This document shows, one piece after another, positions 36,601 through 45,799 of a stretch of 64,000 bases of DNA. The stretch lies in the NCBI GenBank assembly GCA_934132775.1, contig CAKPAA010000004.1, positions 1 through 64,000 of the forward strand. Reading direction: 5' to 3'. Within the stretch, counting starts at the first letter, position 1, and each line of letters begins with the position of its first letter. Position numbers and translations under genes: made by a program. Source of the stretch: an uncultured Clostridia bacterium. Lineage in GTDB: Bacteria; Bacillota; Clostridia; TANB77; UBA1234. The notes under the pieces are model-generated. The model had not been told where the DNA came from, did no database searches, and saw only the letters and a list, made by a program, of their open reading frames with translations.

Positions 36601-37544
36601 TTTTCACAAGCATTTTCAAAATTTTCGAAAGTAATTACTTCACTTCCAAAATTTAAAGCATCACAAAATTCGTTAACGAAATTTCCAAAATTTTCTTCTT
36701 TCTTATACATATTAAAATCAAAAAACTTAGGACTCTTCGCAAGTATTTGTTCGTCTTTAAGTAGTTCAGAAATATCATTTATTAACTCTTCAACAAAAAC
36801 GCTTTCACTTGAAAAAATAGCAATAATATTTCTTAAATAACTTGAAATAGGTTTTACAACAAAAGGTCTCTTAAAAGCTAAAACTAACTCAGATACACAC
36901 TCTTTTTTATAAAAACTATTTTCCATATTTTTTTGAATATCATCAAAAATCATCGAAATACTCTTCACACTTTTTTCTTCTTGCCTAACAGTTTTTTCAT
37001 CATAAATAGCATTAAATCGTTTATCATCTATCTTGAAAGTATTTCTGTACATCTCTATAAATTTGATTTCATTTTCATCAAGTTCGACACCCTTTTTTAT
37101 GAAACCAACAATAACTTTAAGTACACTATCTTCGTAGCTTTCCTGTTCAGCCATTGGCATTGTAGCACAAGTATCATCAATGACATTTTTAAGTCTCTTT
37201 ACCAAATTTTTAATATTTTCGTGTCTAATAAATAAAGCTTTCTTACGCTCACGATTATAAAAATTTATTAAAAACTCATACTGCTTTTTGGTAAGAGTCT
37301 GATTTTTTAAAAAATTTTCAAGAAAACTTCTAAACTGATTTTCATATCCATTATGTTCACGCGCTATATTAGCAAAAATGCCAACAAAACAATACGCAAC
37401 TTCCGGCGGCACTTCTTCACTTTTATACAATTTATTATTCAAAATACGTACTGTGCTTCCACAATATGCACATTTAAAAGATGTACTTCCACTTATTACA
37501 TTAACGTCACTATTACAATACGGACAAACCGGAATTTTAGACAT
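33663..37544 (-). CDS. Triple AAA+ ATPase of the CbbX/SpoVK type with N-terminal zinc ribbon
   Basis: A 1293-residue protein. Residues 5-31 are a zinc ribbon (CPYCNSDVNVISGSTSFKCAYC). Residues 32-490 are helical and unclassified. Three CbbX/SpoVK-like AAA+ domains follow, with Walker A GNPGTGKTTVAR near 550 and 815 and GNPGTGKTMMAR near 1085, Walker B VIFIDEAS or VLFIDEAYSL, and sensor-like GNARLVRN or GNGRFVRN in each. Three tandem copies point to a built-in hexameric remodelling motor. Single-domain relatives include SpoVK. It has its own good promoter. Confidence 0.88.
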   Translation of the reverse strand: MSKIPVCPYCNSDVNVISGSTSFKCAYCGSTVRILNNKLYKSEEVPPEVAYCFVGIFANIAREHNGYENQFRSFLENFLKNQTLTKKQYEFLINFYNRERKKALFIRHENIKNLVKRLKNVIDDTCATMPMAEQESYEDSVLKVIVGFIKKGVELDENEIKFIEMYRNTFKIDDKRFNAIYDEKTVRQEEKSVKSISMIFDDIQKNMENSFYKKECVSELVLAFKRPFVVKPISSYLRNIIAIFSSESVFVEELINDISELLKDEQILAKSPKFFDFNMYKKEENFGNFVNEFCDALNFGSEVITFENFENACENCKDFIKSICKFGRVEVNTPKGLLEIKTSDEYFVFLNSSDVQSLKNEIGSDIFEMIKDVIYVEDFSDEEINYMIEHTLKLFENKCKSELGLLIECSPDVTAYIKGLYNSSAGINGVNLLIQNKIYEPISEYKLKGKLSDNVKNVVSVIDDKFVVAMNDTVLFLSNSYEDNNNERLMSVKKKLFSMVGLDEVKDFLLKLENNILAQQMRKRAGMKVAQLPLNMIFTGNPGTGKTTVARIVAEYLSALGVLSKGQTVEVSRVDLIGSHSGETAIMTYDKLTQALGGVIFIDEASSLISSGNDDYGRECLDTVIKFMEDNRENLVVIIAGYKDEIEELLNFEPALKSRFPNIVDFKDYTANEMYKIAEYIAQENEYKIDKNCYEPLIDFFETTIYKGKNPNGNARLVRNVIETAITKQAVRIVNENETDYSLLKLQDFDLKQDKEFDLEASLNQIVGLEEIKNFLRNQYSILKAQEKRKTLGVDVDITQSLNMIFKGNPGTGKTTVARLLAQMLKNMGFLRSGQLIECSRADLIAEYVGQTAPKVTEVFNKALGGVLFIDEAYSLSRGSENDFGTEAIDTLIKLMEDHRGEIVVILAGYEKEMNDFMKVNSGLESRFPIVLNFADYSISELDSIFDKMIEKRGFKVDGDARKLITEKIGFLKKKEITQSGNARMVRNLIDEIVRTQSDRIAKIDDVSLNEVNLIISEDICKKGSAEESKYDYEKEFESIIGLESVKQYIRMLAARIKITNERKKLGLIVNEEQSLHMIFEGNPGTGKTMMARIIANMLYNLGVISSNKLVETDRAGLVAPYVGQTAIKTTEKVKEAFNGVLFIDEAYSLSQGGNSDFGKEAIDTLIKLMDDNRDKLVVILAGYTKEMKEFLDVNSGLLSRFPNIIEFEDYSIDELITIAKNMYKKNGYMLTEEAIDKFKQKLEDAKKDTRFGNGRFVRNVFERSINNQALRLSNEKNIDPQMLTNILPDDIN

Positions 37545-37569
37545 AAATTAACACCTTCCTCTAACTAAT

Positions 37570-37598
37570 ATACTACCATTTATGACTATCTCCGTCAA
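37570..37598 (-). promoter_or_regulatory. Promoter of the triple AAA+ gene
   Basis: TTGACG, a 17-base spacer and TAGTAT on the minus strand, about 26 bases before the start. Confidence 0.75.
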
Positions 37599-37698
37599 TT
37601 AAATACAGAAATGAAAATTCAAAAAACAATAACATTTTTTCACATAATTTTAACTTATATAGCCAAACTAATTATAAATATTTATTTACGGAGTTTTT

Positions 37699-38928
37699 AT
37701 GAAAATAAGCATTTTTTTATTAACTATACAAGTTATATTTTTCTATATACTTATGTTCTTTTGGATATACCAATTGTTCATATGTATGTTCGCGTTTAAA
37801 CACGAAAGGAAAAAAGAAAAAATAATAGACAAAAAACATAAATTTATGGCTGTAATATCCGCAAGAAACGAAGAAAAAGTAATTGCAAATTTAATCAAAA
37901 GCATTCAAAATCAGACATATGAAAATATAGACATATACATTATTGCAGACAATTGCAGTGACAAAACAGCAGAAATCGCACGTTTTTATGGTGCAAATGT
38001 ATACGAGCGATTTGATAACACTAAAAAAAGTAAAGGTTATGCACTAGAATGGTTTTTCAAAAAAATACTAATAGAAAAGCCAGACGAATATGACGCATTT
38101 TGCGTATTTGATGCAGACAATATAGTTTCAAAAGACTTTTTCGAAAAAATGAATGAAAAACTTTGCCAAGGAGAAAAAATTGTACAAGGTTATAGAGACA
38201 TATCAAATGTGGACGACAGCTGGGTTAGTGCAAACTACGCAATATTCTATTGGACAATGAACAGATGCTATCACTACGCAAGATATAAACTCGGGCTATC
38301 TCCACTTATAAACGGCACAGGCTTTATGGTGTCAATGGACATACTAAAAGAAAAAAATGGTTGGCACTCAGATACACTCACAGAGGACATAGAATTTTCA
38401 ATAGAAAACATTATAAAAAATCAAAAAATAGGTTGGGCACAAGATGCAGTTGTATACGATGAACAGCCACAAAAATTTAAACAATCATTTAGGCAAAGAC
38501 TAAGATGGTCAGTTGGTCATATACAATGCTTCCAAAAATTTTTTACTCAATTTATGTCATTAGGAAAATTTGATGCAACAATAATAGATACACTAATTTA
38601 CACACTTGGAATGCCAACAATGCTATTATCACTTGCAGTAACGGCAATAGACATCATAAAAGTGTTATTTATACAAAAATTCAACTACACAATTTTGATA
38701 GGTGGACTAAAATTCACAGGCATAACAATAGGAGTAACAATGTTACAAGCACTAATAATAACCATACTCGAGAAAAAAAATATAAAAAAAGTGTGGAAAG
38801 GTATTGCAACATACCCTATATTTTTGGTATCATGGTTTGTGATAAACGTTGTGGCGTTCTTCAACAAAAATTTAGAGTGGAAACCAATAAATCACGTTGG
38901 TTCAAAAAACGTAAAAGAACTGTCATAA
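37699..38928 (+). CDS. Membrane glycosyltransferase, family 2
   Basis: A 409-residue processive-type GT2. It has an N-terminal membrane helix, the A domain with MAVISARNEEKVIANLIKSI and IIADNCSDKT, DXD-like FDADN near residue 141, the TED motif DTLTEDIEF near 226, the QXXRW motif RQRLRWSVGH near 269, and C-terminal membrane helices. It resembles enzymes that make beta-linked surface polysaccharide. The nucleotide sugar is unknown. It is divergent from the AAA+ gene. Confidence 0.88.
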   Translation: MKISIFLLTIQVIFFYILMFFWIYQLFICMFAFKHERKKEKIIDKKHKFMAVISARNEEKVIANLIKSIQNQTYENIDIYIIADNCSDKTAEIARFYGANVYERFDNTKKSKGYALEWFFKKILIEKPDEYDAFCVFDADNIVSKDFFEKMNEKLCQGEKIVQGYRDISNVDDSWVSANYAIFYWTMNRCYHYARYKLGLSPLINGTGFMVSMDILKEKNGWHSDTLTEDIEFSIENIIKNQKIGWAQDAVVYDEQPQKFKQSFRQRLRWSVGHIQCFQKFFTQFMSLGKFDATIIDTLIYTLGMPTMLLSLAVTAIDIIKVLFIQKFNYTILIGGLKFTGITIGVTMLQALIITILEKKNIKKVWKGIATYPIFLVSWFVINVVAFFNKNLEWKPINHVGSKNVKELS

Positions 38929-38943
38929 CACAAATTATGATAT

Positions 38944-39019
38944 TGGGGTGTCGCCAAGTGGTAAGGCATCAGACTCTGACTCTGACAGTACGTGGGTTCG
39001 AATCCTACCACCCCAGCCA
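38944..39019 (+). tRNA. tRNA-Gln (anticodon CTG)
   Basis: Acceptor TGGGGTG/CACCCCA, D-arm GCCAAGTGGTAAGGC, anticodon stem TCAGA/TCTGA around CTCTGAC (anticodon CTG), T-arm GTGGG TTCGAAT CCTAC, and encoded CCA. It adjoins the left end of the mobilizable element. Confidence 0.93.
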
Positions 39020-39140
39020 TTAGGTAATTTCGTCGAACCGAAATTACAAACGAGATAGTTTAGTTTAATCTAGACTATCTCGTTTTTGTTATATAGCTTA
39101 AACCTCTATAAAAATCTTGAAAAAAGGAGGTTTTCGTGAT

Positions 39141-39407
39141 ATGATGTCGCTAATTACAAGAGAAATCAATATGACAGATGAATTACGTTCAAAGATTAAA
39201 TGGGCATGCACTTTTAAAAATTGTGTACCAAAGATAAAGAACGGTAGTCTGAGAATTATTGAGCATACTAATTTGGCTTATGTTGAGCCTCATAGAGTCC
39301 TCATTAAAGAAAAGCTCTTCTTATTCTTTAATGAGCATGAGTACTTCTATGTAGGAAACTTAACCAGAAGGTATCCAATATCCCAACTACAAGAAATGGT
39401 AAACTAG
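39141..39407 (+). CDS. Small unknown protein of the mobilizable element
   Basis: About 88 residues from ATG 39141, with AAGGAGG 10 bases upstream. It is basic, with an aromatic C-terminal half (LFLFFNEHEYFYVGNLTRRY). No family is recognised. It is the first frame of the element. Confidence 0.55.
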   Translation: MMSLITREINMTDELRSKIKWACTFKNCVPKIKNGSLRIIEHTNLAYVEPHRVLIKEKLFLFFNEHEYFYVGNLTRRYPISQLQEMVN

Positions 39408-39732
39408 TCTTTAAAGTGTCTAATTTTCCCCAAAATTCAGGTCATAATAGTAATATAGATATTTAGAGTATTAGTTTAGCATTTCAATATGCTTATTCTA
39501 GTACTCTTTTTTCGTATCTATATAAAGATAATGAAAATCTAAAAATCATAGATTTTTGATTTTCTTATGTGAAGCTACGCTTCACATAAATATGGAATTA
39601 TCTTTGTTTAACTGAAAAGAATATGTGTAATAATTTTTGTTTGTAACGCTTGCTACACGCAAGCTACAATCAAAAATTACAATATCTTTTCTGTTAAATA
39701 AAAATCTAAACCCAGAAAGGAGGAGAATTTGT
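39408..39732. other. Intergenic region before the recombinase, with hairpins
   Basis: It includes the perfect 11-base inverted repeat TTATGTGAAGC / GCTTCACATAA at 39565-39589, a smaller GCTTGC / GCAAGC hairpin near 39647-39663, and an AAAAATC / GATTTTT repeat near 39541-39557. These may be regulatory or recombination sites. No gene is seen. Confidence 0.5.
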
Positions 39733-41691
39733 ATGGAATCAAAGAGAATCGAACAAAAGATAGCTGGTATATATATTAGAGTAAGTACAGAAGATCAAGC
39801 AAGAGAAGGATTTTCTTTAGGAGAGCAAGAAAAAAAATTAAGACAGCTATGTAAATATAAAGAATTTGAAATCTACAAAATTTACAAAGATGCAGGGATA
39901 AGTGCTAAAGATATGGCGCATCGCCCTGGCTTTCAAGAAATGCTCGAAGATATGAAGCAAGGCAAAATTAATTACATTGTGGCATATAAGCTAGATAGAG
40001 TTACTCGTTCTGTAAGAGATTTAGAACTTCTAATTACAGAGCTTGAGAAGTATGATTGCTACCTAATCTGTGATAGAGATGATGTGAATACTTCTACTGC
40101 TAATGGTAGATTCTTTGTAAGAATGCTTACTGTACTATCTCAATTAGAAATTGAAGTAGTATCTGAAAGAACAAAGTTTGGACTAAGTGGTGCAATTAAA
40201 GCAGGTCATCTGCCTGGCACTTGTCCTATTGGATATTATAGGGATAAAGATAAAAGAATTAGAGTTGATGATAGTACCAAGGATATTGTCAAAAGAATTT
40301 TCAATATGTATCTTGAAGGTAAAAGTTACTACCAGATAGCTTGTATCCTTGACGAAGAAAAAGTCTTATACCCTGAAAAAGAAAAATGGAAAGAGGCTGC
40401 AATTAGAAAGATTATCAATAATCATATATATGTTGGTGACTATGTGAAAAATAAGTCACTTAACGATGAATCAAAAGAAATAGTATATCAAGATGTTGTA
40501 GCACCTATTATTACAAGAGCCAAATGGGAAGAAGTTCAAAAACAGAAAGAAAAGAATATGCAAGCATTTTGTAGGGATAGAGTGTATATCTTCTTTCAAA
40601 GACTTAAATGTCCAACTTGTGGTGAGCTAATGCATTGCAAAGGTTCTGGGGGTAAAAAGAAAAAGTACTTGTATTATAATTGTCCCACCTGTCACTTATA
40701 TTATCGTGAAGATTTGGTAGAAGAAGCAATAATGCATTTTATCCTTAGCCTAGTAGAATACGACTGGGTAGTTAAACAATACTTCTATCCTATCCTTGCA
40801 GAAAAGGAAGACGACCAGTTAATTAAGCTTAACGAACAGATAGATAACTATACCAAGCAAAAGGAAAGGATTAAGAAAGCTTTTGTATCTGGAATAGTTG
40901 AGATGGAAGATTTTGGAGAAGACTTAAAATTGATTGACGAAAAGCTAAATAAGTTGGAACAACAAAAATTAGAGTGTATGGAAGTTGATACACAAAACTT
41001 CTCTCTTATGAAGATAATGGCTGATAGAGATTTTGAATTAGAGACTAGACTTAATAGTGGAACATTTATAGATGACTTAAGGAATACTTGGAACTCTATG
41101 AGCAAAAGTGATAAGCAAGAATTCATATCTAAATTCATAGAGTCAATGGTACTTGTGAAAAATAAAAACAATACTTTCATCATACAGAACATCAACTTTA
41201 GGAGCAGATACCTAGATGAGCTTGAGAAACTACATAAAGTAGATGCAATAGACTTAGCAAAGCCTACTGAAGATTTACAAGATGTTGCTGTACTTCGTAG
41301 TACTCAAAGAGTTACTGAAAAGGAACGTGATGAATATCTAGAACACTTAAAAGAACACTATGATGTAAAAGTGTATGATGATCCATACACTTGGGTGTAC
41401 GAATATGAAACTAATCGTTCAGGAACTGAAATCAATATGCCGAGAAAAAAAGGTAATGAGATTTTGATAAGAGGTTTCTTGGTAGATAACGACAAGATGT
41501 TTCCTCCTATGGACAGCAATGGTAAATTGCGAGGTAAGTATAATTTAATTTCTTACAGAAATAAAAATACAACCGATAAAAATGACTTGGATGACTATAT
41601 TGGAAAAATGAACAATCCAAAATTAAAGAGGAAACGTCGTTACCATAAAAAAGAAAACGTTTCTTCAACTAGCCGAGGAATTTGTGTCTGA
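39733..41691 (+). CDS. Large serine recombinase
   Basis: The 652 residues begin with the catalytic resolvase domain: IAGIYIRVSTEDQAREGF with the nucleophile Ser, then KLDRVTRSVRDLELLI. The recombinase domain follows, then a zinc ribbon (CPTCGELMHCKGSGG, then CPTCHLYY), a coiled coil at about 370-430, and a C-terminal extension. ATG 39733 with AGGAGGAG upstream is chosen over longer forms. It likely excises and integrates this element. No in-frame CGG is present. Confidence 0.9.
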   Translation: MESKRIEQKIAGIYIRVSTEDQAREGFSLGEQEKKLRQLCKYKEFEIYKIYKDAGISAKDMAHRPGFQEMLEDMKQGKINYIVAYKLDRVTRSVRDLELLITELEKYDCYLICDRDDVNTSTANGRFFVRMLTVLSQLEIEVVSERTKFGLSGAIKAGHLPGTCPIGYYRDKDKRIRVDDSTKDIVKRIFNMYLEGKSYYQIACILDEEKVLYPEKEKWKEAAIRKIINNHIYVGDYVKNKSLNDESKEIVYQDVVAPIITRAKWEEVQKQKEKNMQAFCRDRVYIFFQRLKCPTCGELMHCKGSGGKKKKYLYYNCPTCHLYYREDLVEEAIMHFILSLVEYDWVVKQYFYPILAEKEDDQLIKLNEQIDNYTKQKERIKKAFVSGIVEMEDFGEDLKLIDEKLNKLEQQKLECMEVDTQNFSLMKIMADRDFELETRLNSGTFIDDLRNTWNSMSKSDKQEFISKFIESMVLVKNKNNTFIIQNINFRSRYLDELEKLHKVDAIDLAKPTEDLQDVAVLRSTQRVTEKERDEYLEHLKEHYDVKVYDDPYTWVYEYETNRSGTEINMPRKKGNEILIRGFLVDNDKMFPPMDSNGKLRGKYNLISYRNKNTTDKNDLDDYIGKMNNPKLKRKRRYHKKENVSSTSRGICV

Positions 41692-41939
41692 CAATATTCC
41701 TAACCCCTTATGAATTTTGACATGCTATCAAAATTCGGGGGCTCTACGAGGCTAGGAATTAGCTCTCATTTTCAGTTAAAACAAGATTATGCAAGTTTGC
41801 ATAATTTGTTTTAATGAAAATATATCTAAATAAAATTTGCTCAACGCAAACTTTATTTATCTATTCGCTAATTTATTTGGTTACAAAGCAACTTTGGAAT
41901 ACAAAGTAATATTTGGATTGAAAAGAGGTGTCGGTTAAT
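41692..41939 (+). other. Hairpin-rich region, possible oriT of the element
   Basis: Directly before the MobV gene are three nested or long inverted repeats: ATTCCTA...TAGGAAT (41695-41759) enclosing CCCC...GGGG and TGAATTTTGA / TCAAAATTC; a long imperfect hairpin at 41770-41820 (TTAAAACAA / TTGTTTTAA with ATTATGCA / TGCATAAT); and AAATTTGC / GCAAACTTT near 41836. MobV relaxases nick such hairpin sites just upstream of their gene. Confidence 0.5.
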
Positions 41940-43314
41940 ATGGAACTATCCTACTCTTTCCATTTAGGTAGTGACAAAAATAGAAAGCAAAGTTCAAAGG
42001 GTGTTGCTAATAATAATCCTAGCGGTTCGTCATCATTAAGTAATAATGGCATACAAAATGCTACGCAGTTATCTAAAGTGGATAAGCACAATCTGCGAAA
42101 GTACGATAATAATCCAGAGCAGATTGTAATACTTCGAGGTAGTAATAATTTATATAAGGATACACAAGAGCTTTATCTAAAAGAATTTGAAGAGTCACGA
42201 CTTTTGAGTATAATGCAAAGATGACTCGTAAGGACAGAATGATAGATAACTATTTTGACCACGTAAAGCAGGATAAGTTAAGAGATTTAGCTTGTCAAAT
42301 TATTATTGAGATTGGAGATAAAGATTTTTGGCAAGGTAAAGATGATACATATAGAAAGAAGATGTCTGATGTATTCAACGAACAAATAAAGGAGCTTGAA
42401 AAGTTAGTACCTTCATTTAGAGTAGCAAATGCTGTAGTACATTTTGATGAAACATCTCCACATATGCATATAGTTGGTTTTGGTGTTTGTGAGGATAATA
42501 AAGTAGGTTTAAAGAAACAAGTTACTAAAAGTAAGATTTTCACAAAGGAGTCTTTAACGAAGATACAAGATAAAATGAGAGATGCTTGTATTAAGTCGTT
42601 TAATAAATTCTATGATGACGTAAAAGCACTTAAAGAAAAACAAAAAGGTAGAAATCAAGACTTGCCAGTTAAAGAATGGCTGAATATAAAGAGTTCAAGA
42701 GAAAGTATGAGCAAAAGCAAAAACAACAAGCAGTAGCTGATAAGAAAGTAGATACTCTTATTGAGAAAGGTAATACCATAGATGAAAAACTAAAGCGACT
42801 AAAGCCACAAACATTAAATAAAGGTAAATATACTATTACACAAGATGATGTTGACACTATAAGAGGATTTGTAAAAGCTACAAAAGATACTACTAAAGCT
42901 GTTAAAGAAGCTAACAAGATGAATAACCTTATTAACAAGGCGGAATATCAGTATAATGATATGTTCTCAAGAAACTTTAGTCTTTTAGAGGACTTAAATA
43001 AAGCTAAAGAAGAAATTGAGGATTTAAAATATGAGCTTAATGAAAAAGATACTATCATTGAACGACTTGAAAAGGAAGTTGAGAAATTCAAAGGACTATA
43101 TGAGACGTTCTTAAACTTCTGGAAGGACATTATAAAGAAATTCCAAAAGAAGATTGGATTTGACAATGATAAGAGTTATAAAGAAGTTGCTAATAGCCTT
43201 TATTATAACAATGTTATAACATCAAGGGAAAAAGAAATGATGAATGATCCAAACAAAGAGGTCATCTCAATAGAAGAATTAAATAATAGAGATAAAAAGA
43301 AAGGAGCACGATAA
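41940..43314 (+). pseudogene. MobV/Pre-family relaxase, broken by two one-base losses
   Basis: Three frames make one plasmid-recombination (Pre/Mob) protein. The first carries SSKGVANNNPSGSSSLSNNG and ends ESRLLSIMQR. The second holds MTRKDRMIDNYFDH and the motif VVHFDETSPHMHIVG (relaxase metal-binding histidines). The third is the coiled C-terminus. The frames rejoin if one base is restored near 42206-42210 (CTTTT run) and one near 42676-42680 (GAAATGG). Both are -1-type losses without CGG. A 4-base ATGA overlap at 42221 might still couple the first two pieces, but known homologues are single chains. Confidence 0.65.
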
Positions 43315-43315
43315 C

Positions 43316-43486
43316 ATGGAAGAACAAGCTAATAATCAAGTTGAAGATATCATTGATAGATTAAAAACAACTAGTGAGCTAACAGAAGATATGAAGAATA
43401 CAGAACCTCTTAAATGGTTTGGAATAATGAATACGATAAAGAATCAATCAGAAGAAATTGTATTAAATGAAATTATATATAGATAG
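43316..43486 (+). CDS. Small mobilisation-element protein, 56 residues
   Basis: ATG follows AAGGAG and starts 2 bases after the relaxase stop. The product is acidic and helical (MEEQANNQVEDIIDRLKTTS, ending NEIIYR). It is the usual tiny accessory frame of MobV elements; the function is unknown. Confidence 0.6.
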   Translation: MEEQANNQVEDIIDRLKTTSELTEDMKNTEPLKWFGIMNTIKNQSEEIVLNEIIYR

Positions 43487-43579
43487 CCAATTTGCCAATG
43501 CCACAAATTTTACTGATATGTAGAATTTTGTATGGAATTGTGGTATGATGTTATGTAAGTATATGTAAGGAGGTTTTAT

Positions 43580-44956
43580 ATGCCAAGTATTGATGAAACA
43601 ACCCAATTTATATGTTTGTCAGATAAACCATTTATAAATCGCGAATATTCTTATACAGGTGCACTGGGTTTAAAACCTAAAAATGGAATGTGGTTTAGTT
43701 TTCCGAGTAAGGCTAATGGAATGGTTTCTGGATGGCATGAATTTTTATGTGAAAGGGCACCAGATTTAATTTCAAGATTTTGTAATGAAGATGGTGCTAC
43801 AAATGTTATTTCTGCAAAATTAAAAGATACTATAATAGTAACAACAAGTGAATTAATTGATGTATTCAAAGAAGAAAAAAAAAATATTTGGTATGATAGT
43901 GAAGATGCTGAAAAAAGAAAATGTTTATTAGAGACAGTAAAAACTAGATTCAACATTTCCAATGCAAATCACTTAATCTTAGATGTTGATGATGGTGGAT
44001 TTGAATCTGTTTTTGAGTTATTTTATTCGGATTTTTTAAAGAATCCTGACCCTTGCAGTGTATTACCAAAATTTATTCTCAAAAAAGTTCAAGAAGAAGG
44101 TCTTCAGTATTACCTTAACCCTTATTCAACAAAAACAGGAAAAGAACAACTAAATGAATACGAGAAATCTGCCAAATTAATTACGGAGTGTTTGTGTGGT
44201 TCAAATAATTTGGAAGAAAGTGAGGTGTGGTATGCAGATGTTTACCGTTTAAGTTGTATTTTCAATGCGACTAACGAAATCAAAAGAGGAAGAGATATTT
44301 CAAGGTTGCATCTTGGTCCTACTTCTTATTTACAGTATATAAATTTAAAGAAGTATTCTTCAAAAGAAAGTATAATGCAGATTTTAGAACATGTTGATGC
44401 ATCTCAAGAAGAAAAAGAAAAATTATTGTCTAAATATGATACTGCACATTCGAAAGAAAGTATATTTGACGATCAAACATTCTGGTCACTCTTGAAAGAT
44501 GAATTATTTAAGGATTATGCTGAGTTTGCTGATAATATAATGAAAAATAACATATACCTTCCAAATCTTAGTTTTATTGAAGCTACATGGTTTAAAAAAC
44601 TCCATTATCCATCCATTGTAAACGGAACAGAGTTCTTTAATATTTTAGTTGAACAAGAAAAATATTACGAACAAAATAATATGCAACATTTCATTTATGG
44701 TATTCCTAGTGATATTACATCGTTTTTTAGTGGAATGATTAATCGATCATATGTTGATCATGGTTTAGATATACCTTCATTAGTTGTATTTGATACTGAT
44801 TGTCTAAATGTTGTAGAACAAAAAGAACAAGTTTTATTTTCTCGCGAACAATTAATTGATGGCATTACACAAAATGTGAAGACTCTTGCAACTATTGATA
44901 TATCTAAAGCTAGTAGAGATATTGAAGCTGCTAAGGATGATAATATTGATATTTAG
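43580..44956 (+). CDS. Unknown 458-residue cargo protein of the mobilizable element
   Basis: A strong AAGGAGG precedes the ATG. The protein starts FICLSDKPFINREYSYTGAL, has a WHEFLCERAPDL stretch and a central SRLHLGPTSYLQYINLKKY, and is soluble and acidic. I cannot match it to a family. Its position on a mobile element suggests a defence or fitness function, which is inference only. Confidence 0.55.
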   Translation: MPSIDETTQFICLSDKPFINREYSYTGALGLKPKNGMWFSFPSKANGMVSGWHEFLCERAPDLISRFCNEDGATNVISAKLKDTIIVTTSELIDVFKEEKKNIWYDSEDAEKRKCLLETVKTRFNISNANHLILDVDDGGFESVFELFYSDFLKNPDPCSVLPKFILKKVQEEGLQYYLNPYSTKTGKEQLNEYEKSAKLITECLCGSNNLEESEVWYADVYRLSCIFNATNEIKRGRDISRLHLGPTSYLQYINLKKYSSKESIMQILEHVDASQEEKEKLLSKYDTAHSKESIFDDQTFWSLLKDELFKDYAEFADNIMKNNIYLPNLSFIEATWFKKLHYPSIVNGTEFFNILVEQEKYYEQNNMQHFIYGIPSDITSFFSGMINRSYVDHGLDIPSLVVFDTDCLNVVEQKEQVLFSREQLIDGITQNVKTLATIDISKASRDIEAAKDDNIDI

Positions 44957-44979
44957 TAAAAAGGATGGGATATATTAGG

Positions 44980-45117
44980 ATGGAAAAAGAAGAATTTTTC
45001 AGAATATACCAACAAATTAAGAGTAATAAATATAAGGATTTAGCAAATTTAGATTTTAAGGTACTACATAGAATAAACACAATGCTTCTTTATGAAATTG
45101 AATTAAAGAGGTTATAG
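44980..45117 (+). CDS. Small element protein, 45 residues
   Basis: MEKEEFFRIYQQIKSNKYKD and a basic tail, with AGGATGGG upstream. It lies 23 bases after the cargo gene and is possibly its partner. Unknown. Confidence 0.45.
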   Translation: MEKEEFFRIYQQIKSNKYKDLANLDFKVLHRINTMLLYEIELKRL

Positions 45118-45203
45118 AATAAACAAGGAAGAACATAGAGATAGAAGATTAGTAGTTAGATAATATATATGAATGATTACTAAGAGTTTTAAGAATCAAA
45201 TTA

Positions 45204-45290
45204 TATATAAGAAAAAAACGCCATAGCAGATCTATAGCGTATCAGTTTGTTGGGGTACAAGGGTACCCCTTCCAGATTGGTCACTCCTTT
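45204..45290. terminator. Two hairpins at the right end of the element
   Basis: ACGC-ATAG / CTAT-GCGT near 45218-45240 and GGGGTAC / GTACCCC at about 45254-45271 lie between the element and the convergent foreign gene. They may be terminators or recombination sites. Confidence 0.4.
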
Positions 45291-45799
45291 CTTAATAGCT
45301 CATCAACGGTGGTATTAGGCTTTAACTGGAAAAAAATGAAATCCATGAGAGGTATTTCAACTTTGTCCAAGTCTTCAAGCCAAATGGTATCAGCCTCAAA
45401 AGGCTTAACAAACTCATCATAGGGTATATGAGAAATATCTTCAATGCTTTTTACAGCACCTTTGATATATTCAACAATATCCGCAATGAAGAGTTGCCCA
45501 TCATCCACATAGTAAACAGAAGCTTTCATGCCGTTTAGTTCTGGACTCAAGAGCAATCCGCATTTTTGATAGCCTTTTCTCCGAAGCAGGTGGAGAAGAC
45601 AAATGCTCCAATGCAGGCAACACCCTGAAAGTTCTCGCATCTCAAACATATGTTGGTACACAAGCTTGAGAGCTTGGTCGGTCATAAGCTTGGCTTGATA
45701 TGCCTCTGTGCAGGCTAAATGTCCTTTGGATTCTCCCACAACATATTCATAACCAAACTGCGTCAGAAACCGGATCAAAGAAACGACAACATCCATCAT
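45281..45799 (-). CDS. GC-richer foreign gene, possible degenerate papain-like fold, unknown
   Basis: About 172 residues. The base composition and codon use differ clearly from the neighbours, including two in-frame CGG codons read as Arg (SLIRFL and LLRRKG), never seen in native genes here. The middle contains SGCCLHWSICLLHLLRRKGY and SVYYVDDGQLFIADIVEY, which faintly recall the Cys and Asp parts of transglutaminase-like folds, but the His is not evident. AAAGGAG lies 7 bases before ATG 45799. It looks recently acquired. Confidence 0.55.
   Translation of the reverse strand: MMDVVVSLIRFLTQFGYEYVVGESKGHLACTEAYQAKLMTDQALKLVYQHMFEMRELSGCCLHWSICLLHLLRRKGYQKCGLLLSPELNGMKASVYYVDDGQLFIADIVEYIKGAVKSIEDISHIPYDEFVKPFEADTIWLEDLDKVEIPLMDFIFFQLKPNTTVDELLRKE

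Larger units (their letters stand above)
39060..45200. mobile_element. Mobilizable element with serine recombinase and MobV relaxase
   Basis: Between tRNA-Gln and the foreign gene at 45281 lie a small unknown protein, a large serine recombinase, an oriT-like hairpin region, a MobV/Pre relaxase (damaged) and small accessory frames, plus a 458-residue cargo gene. Coordinates are approximate: I could not find convincing terminal repeats or a duplicated attachment site. Confidence 0.6.
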
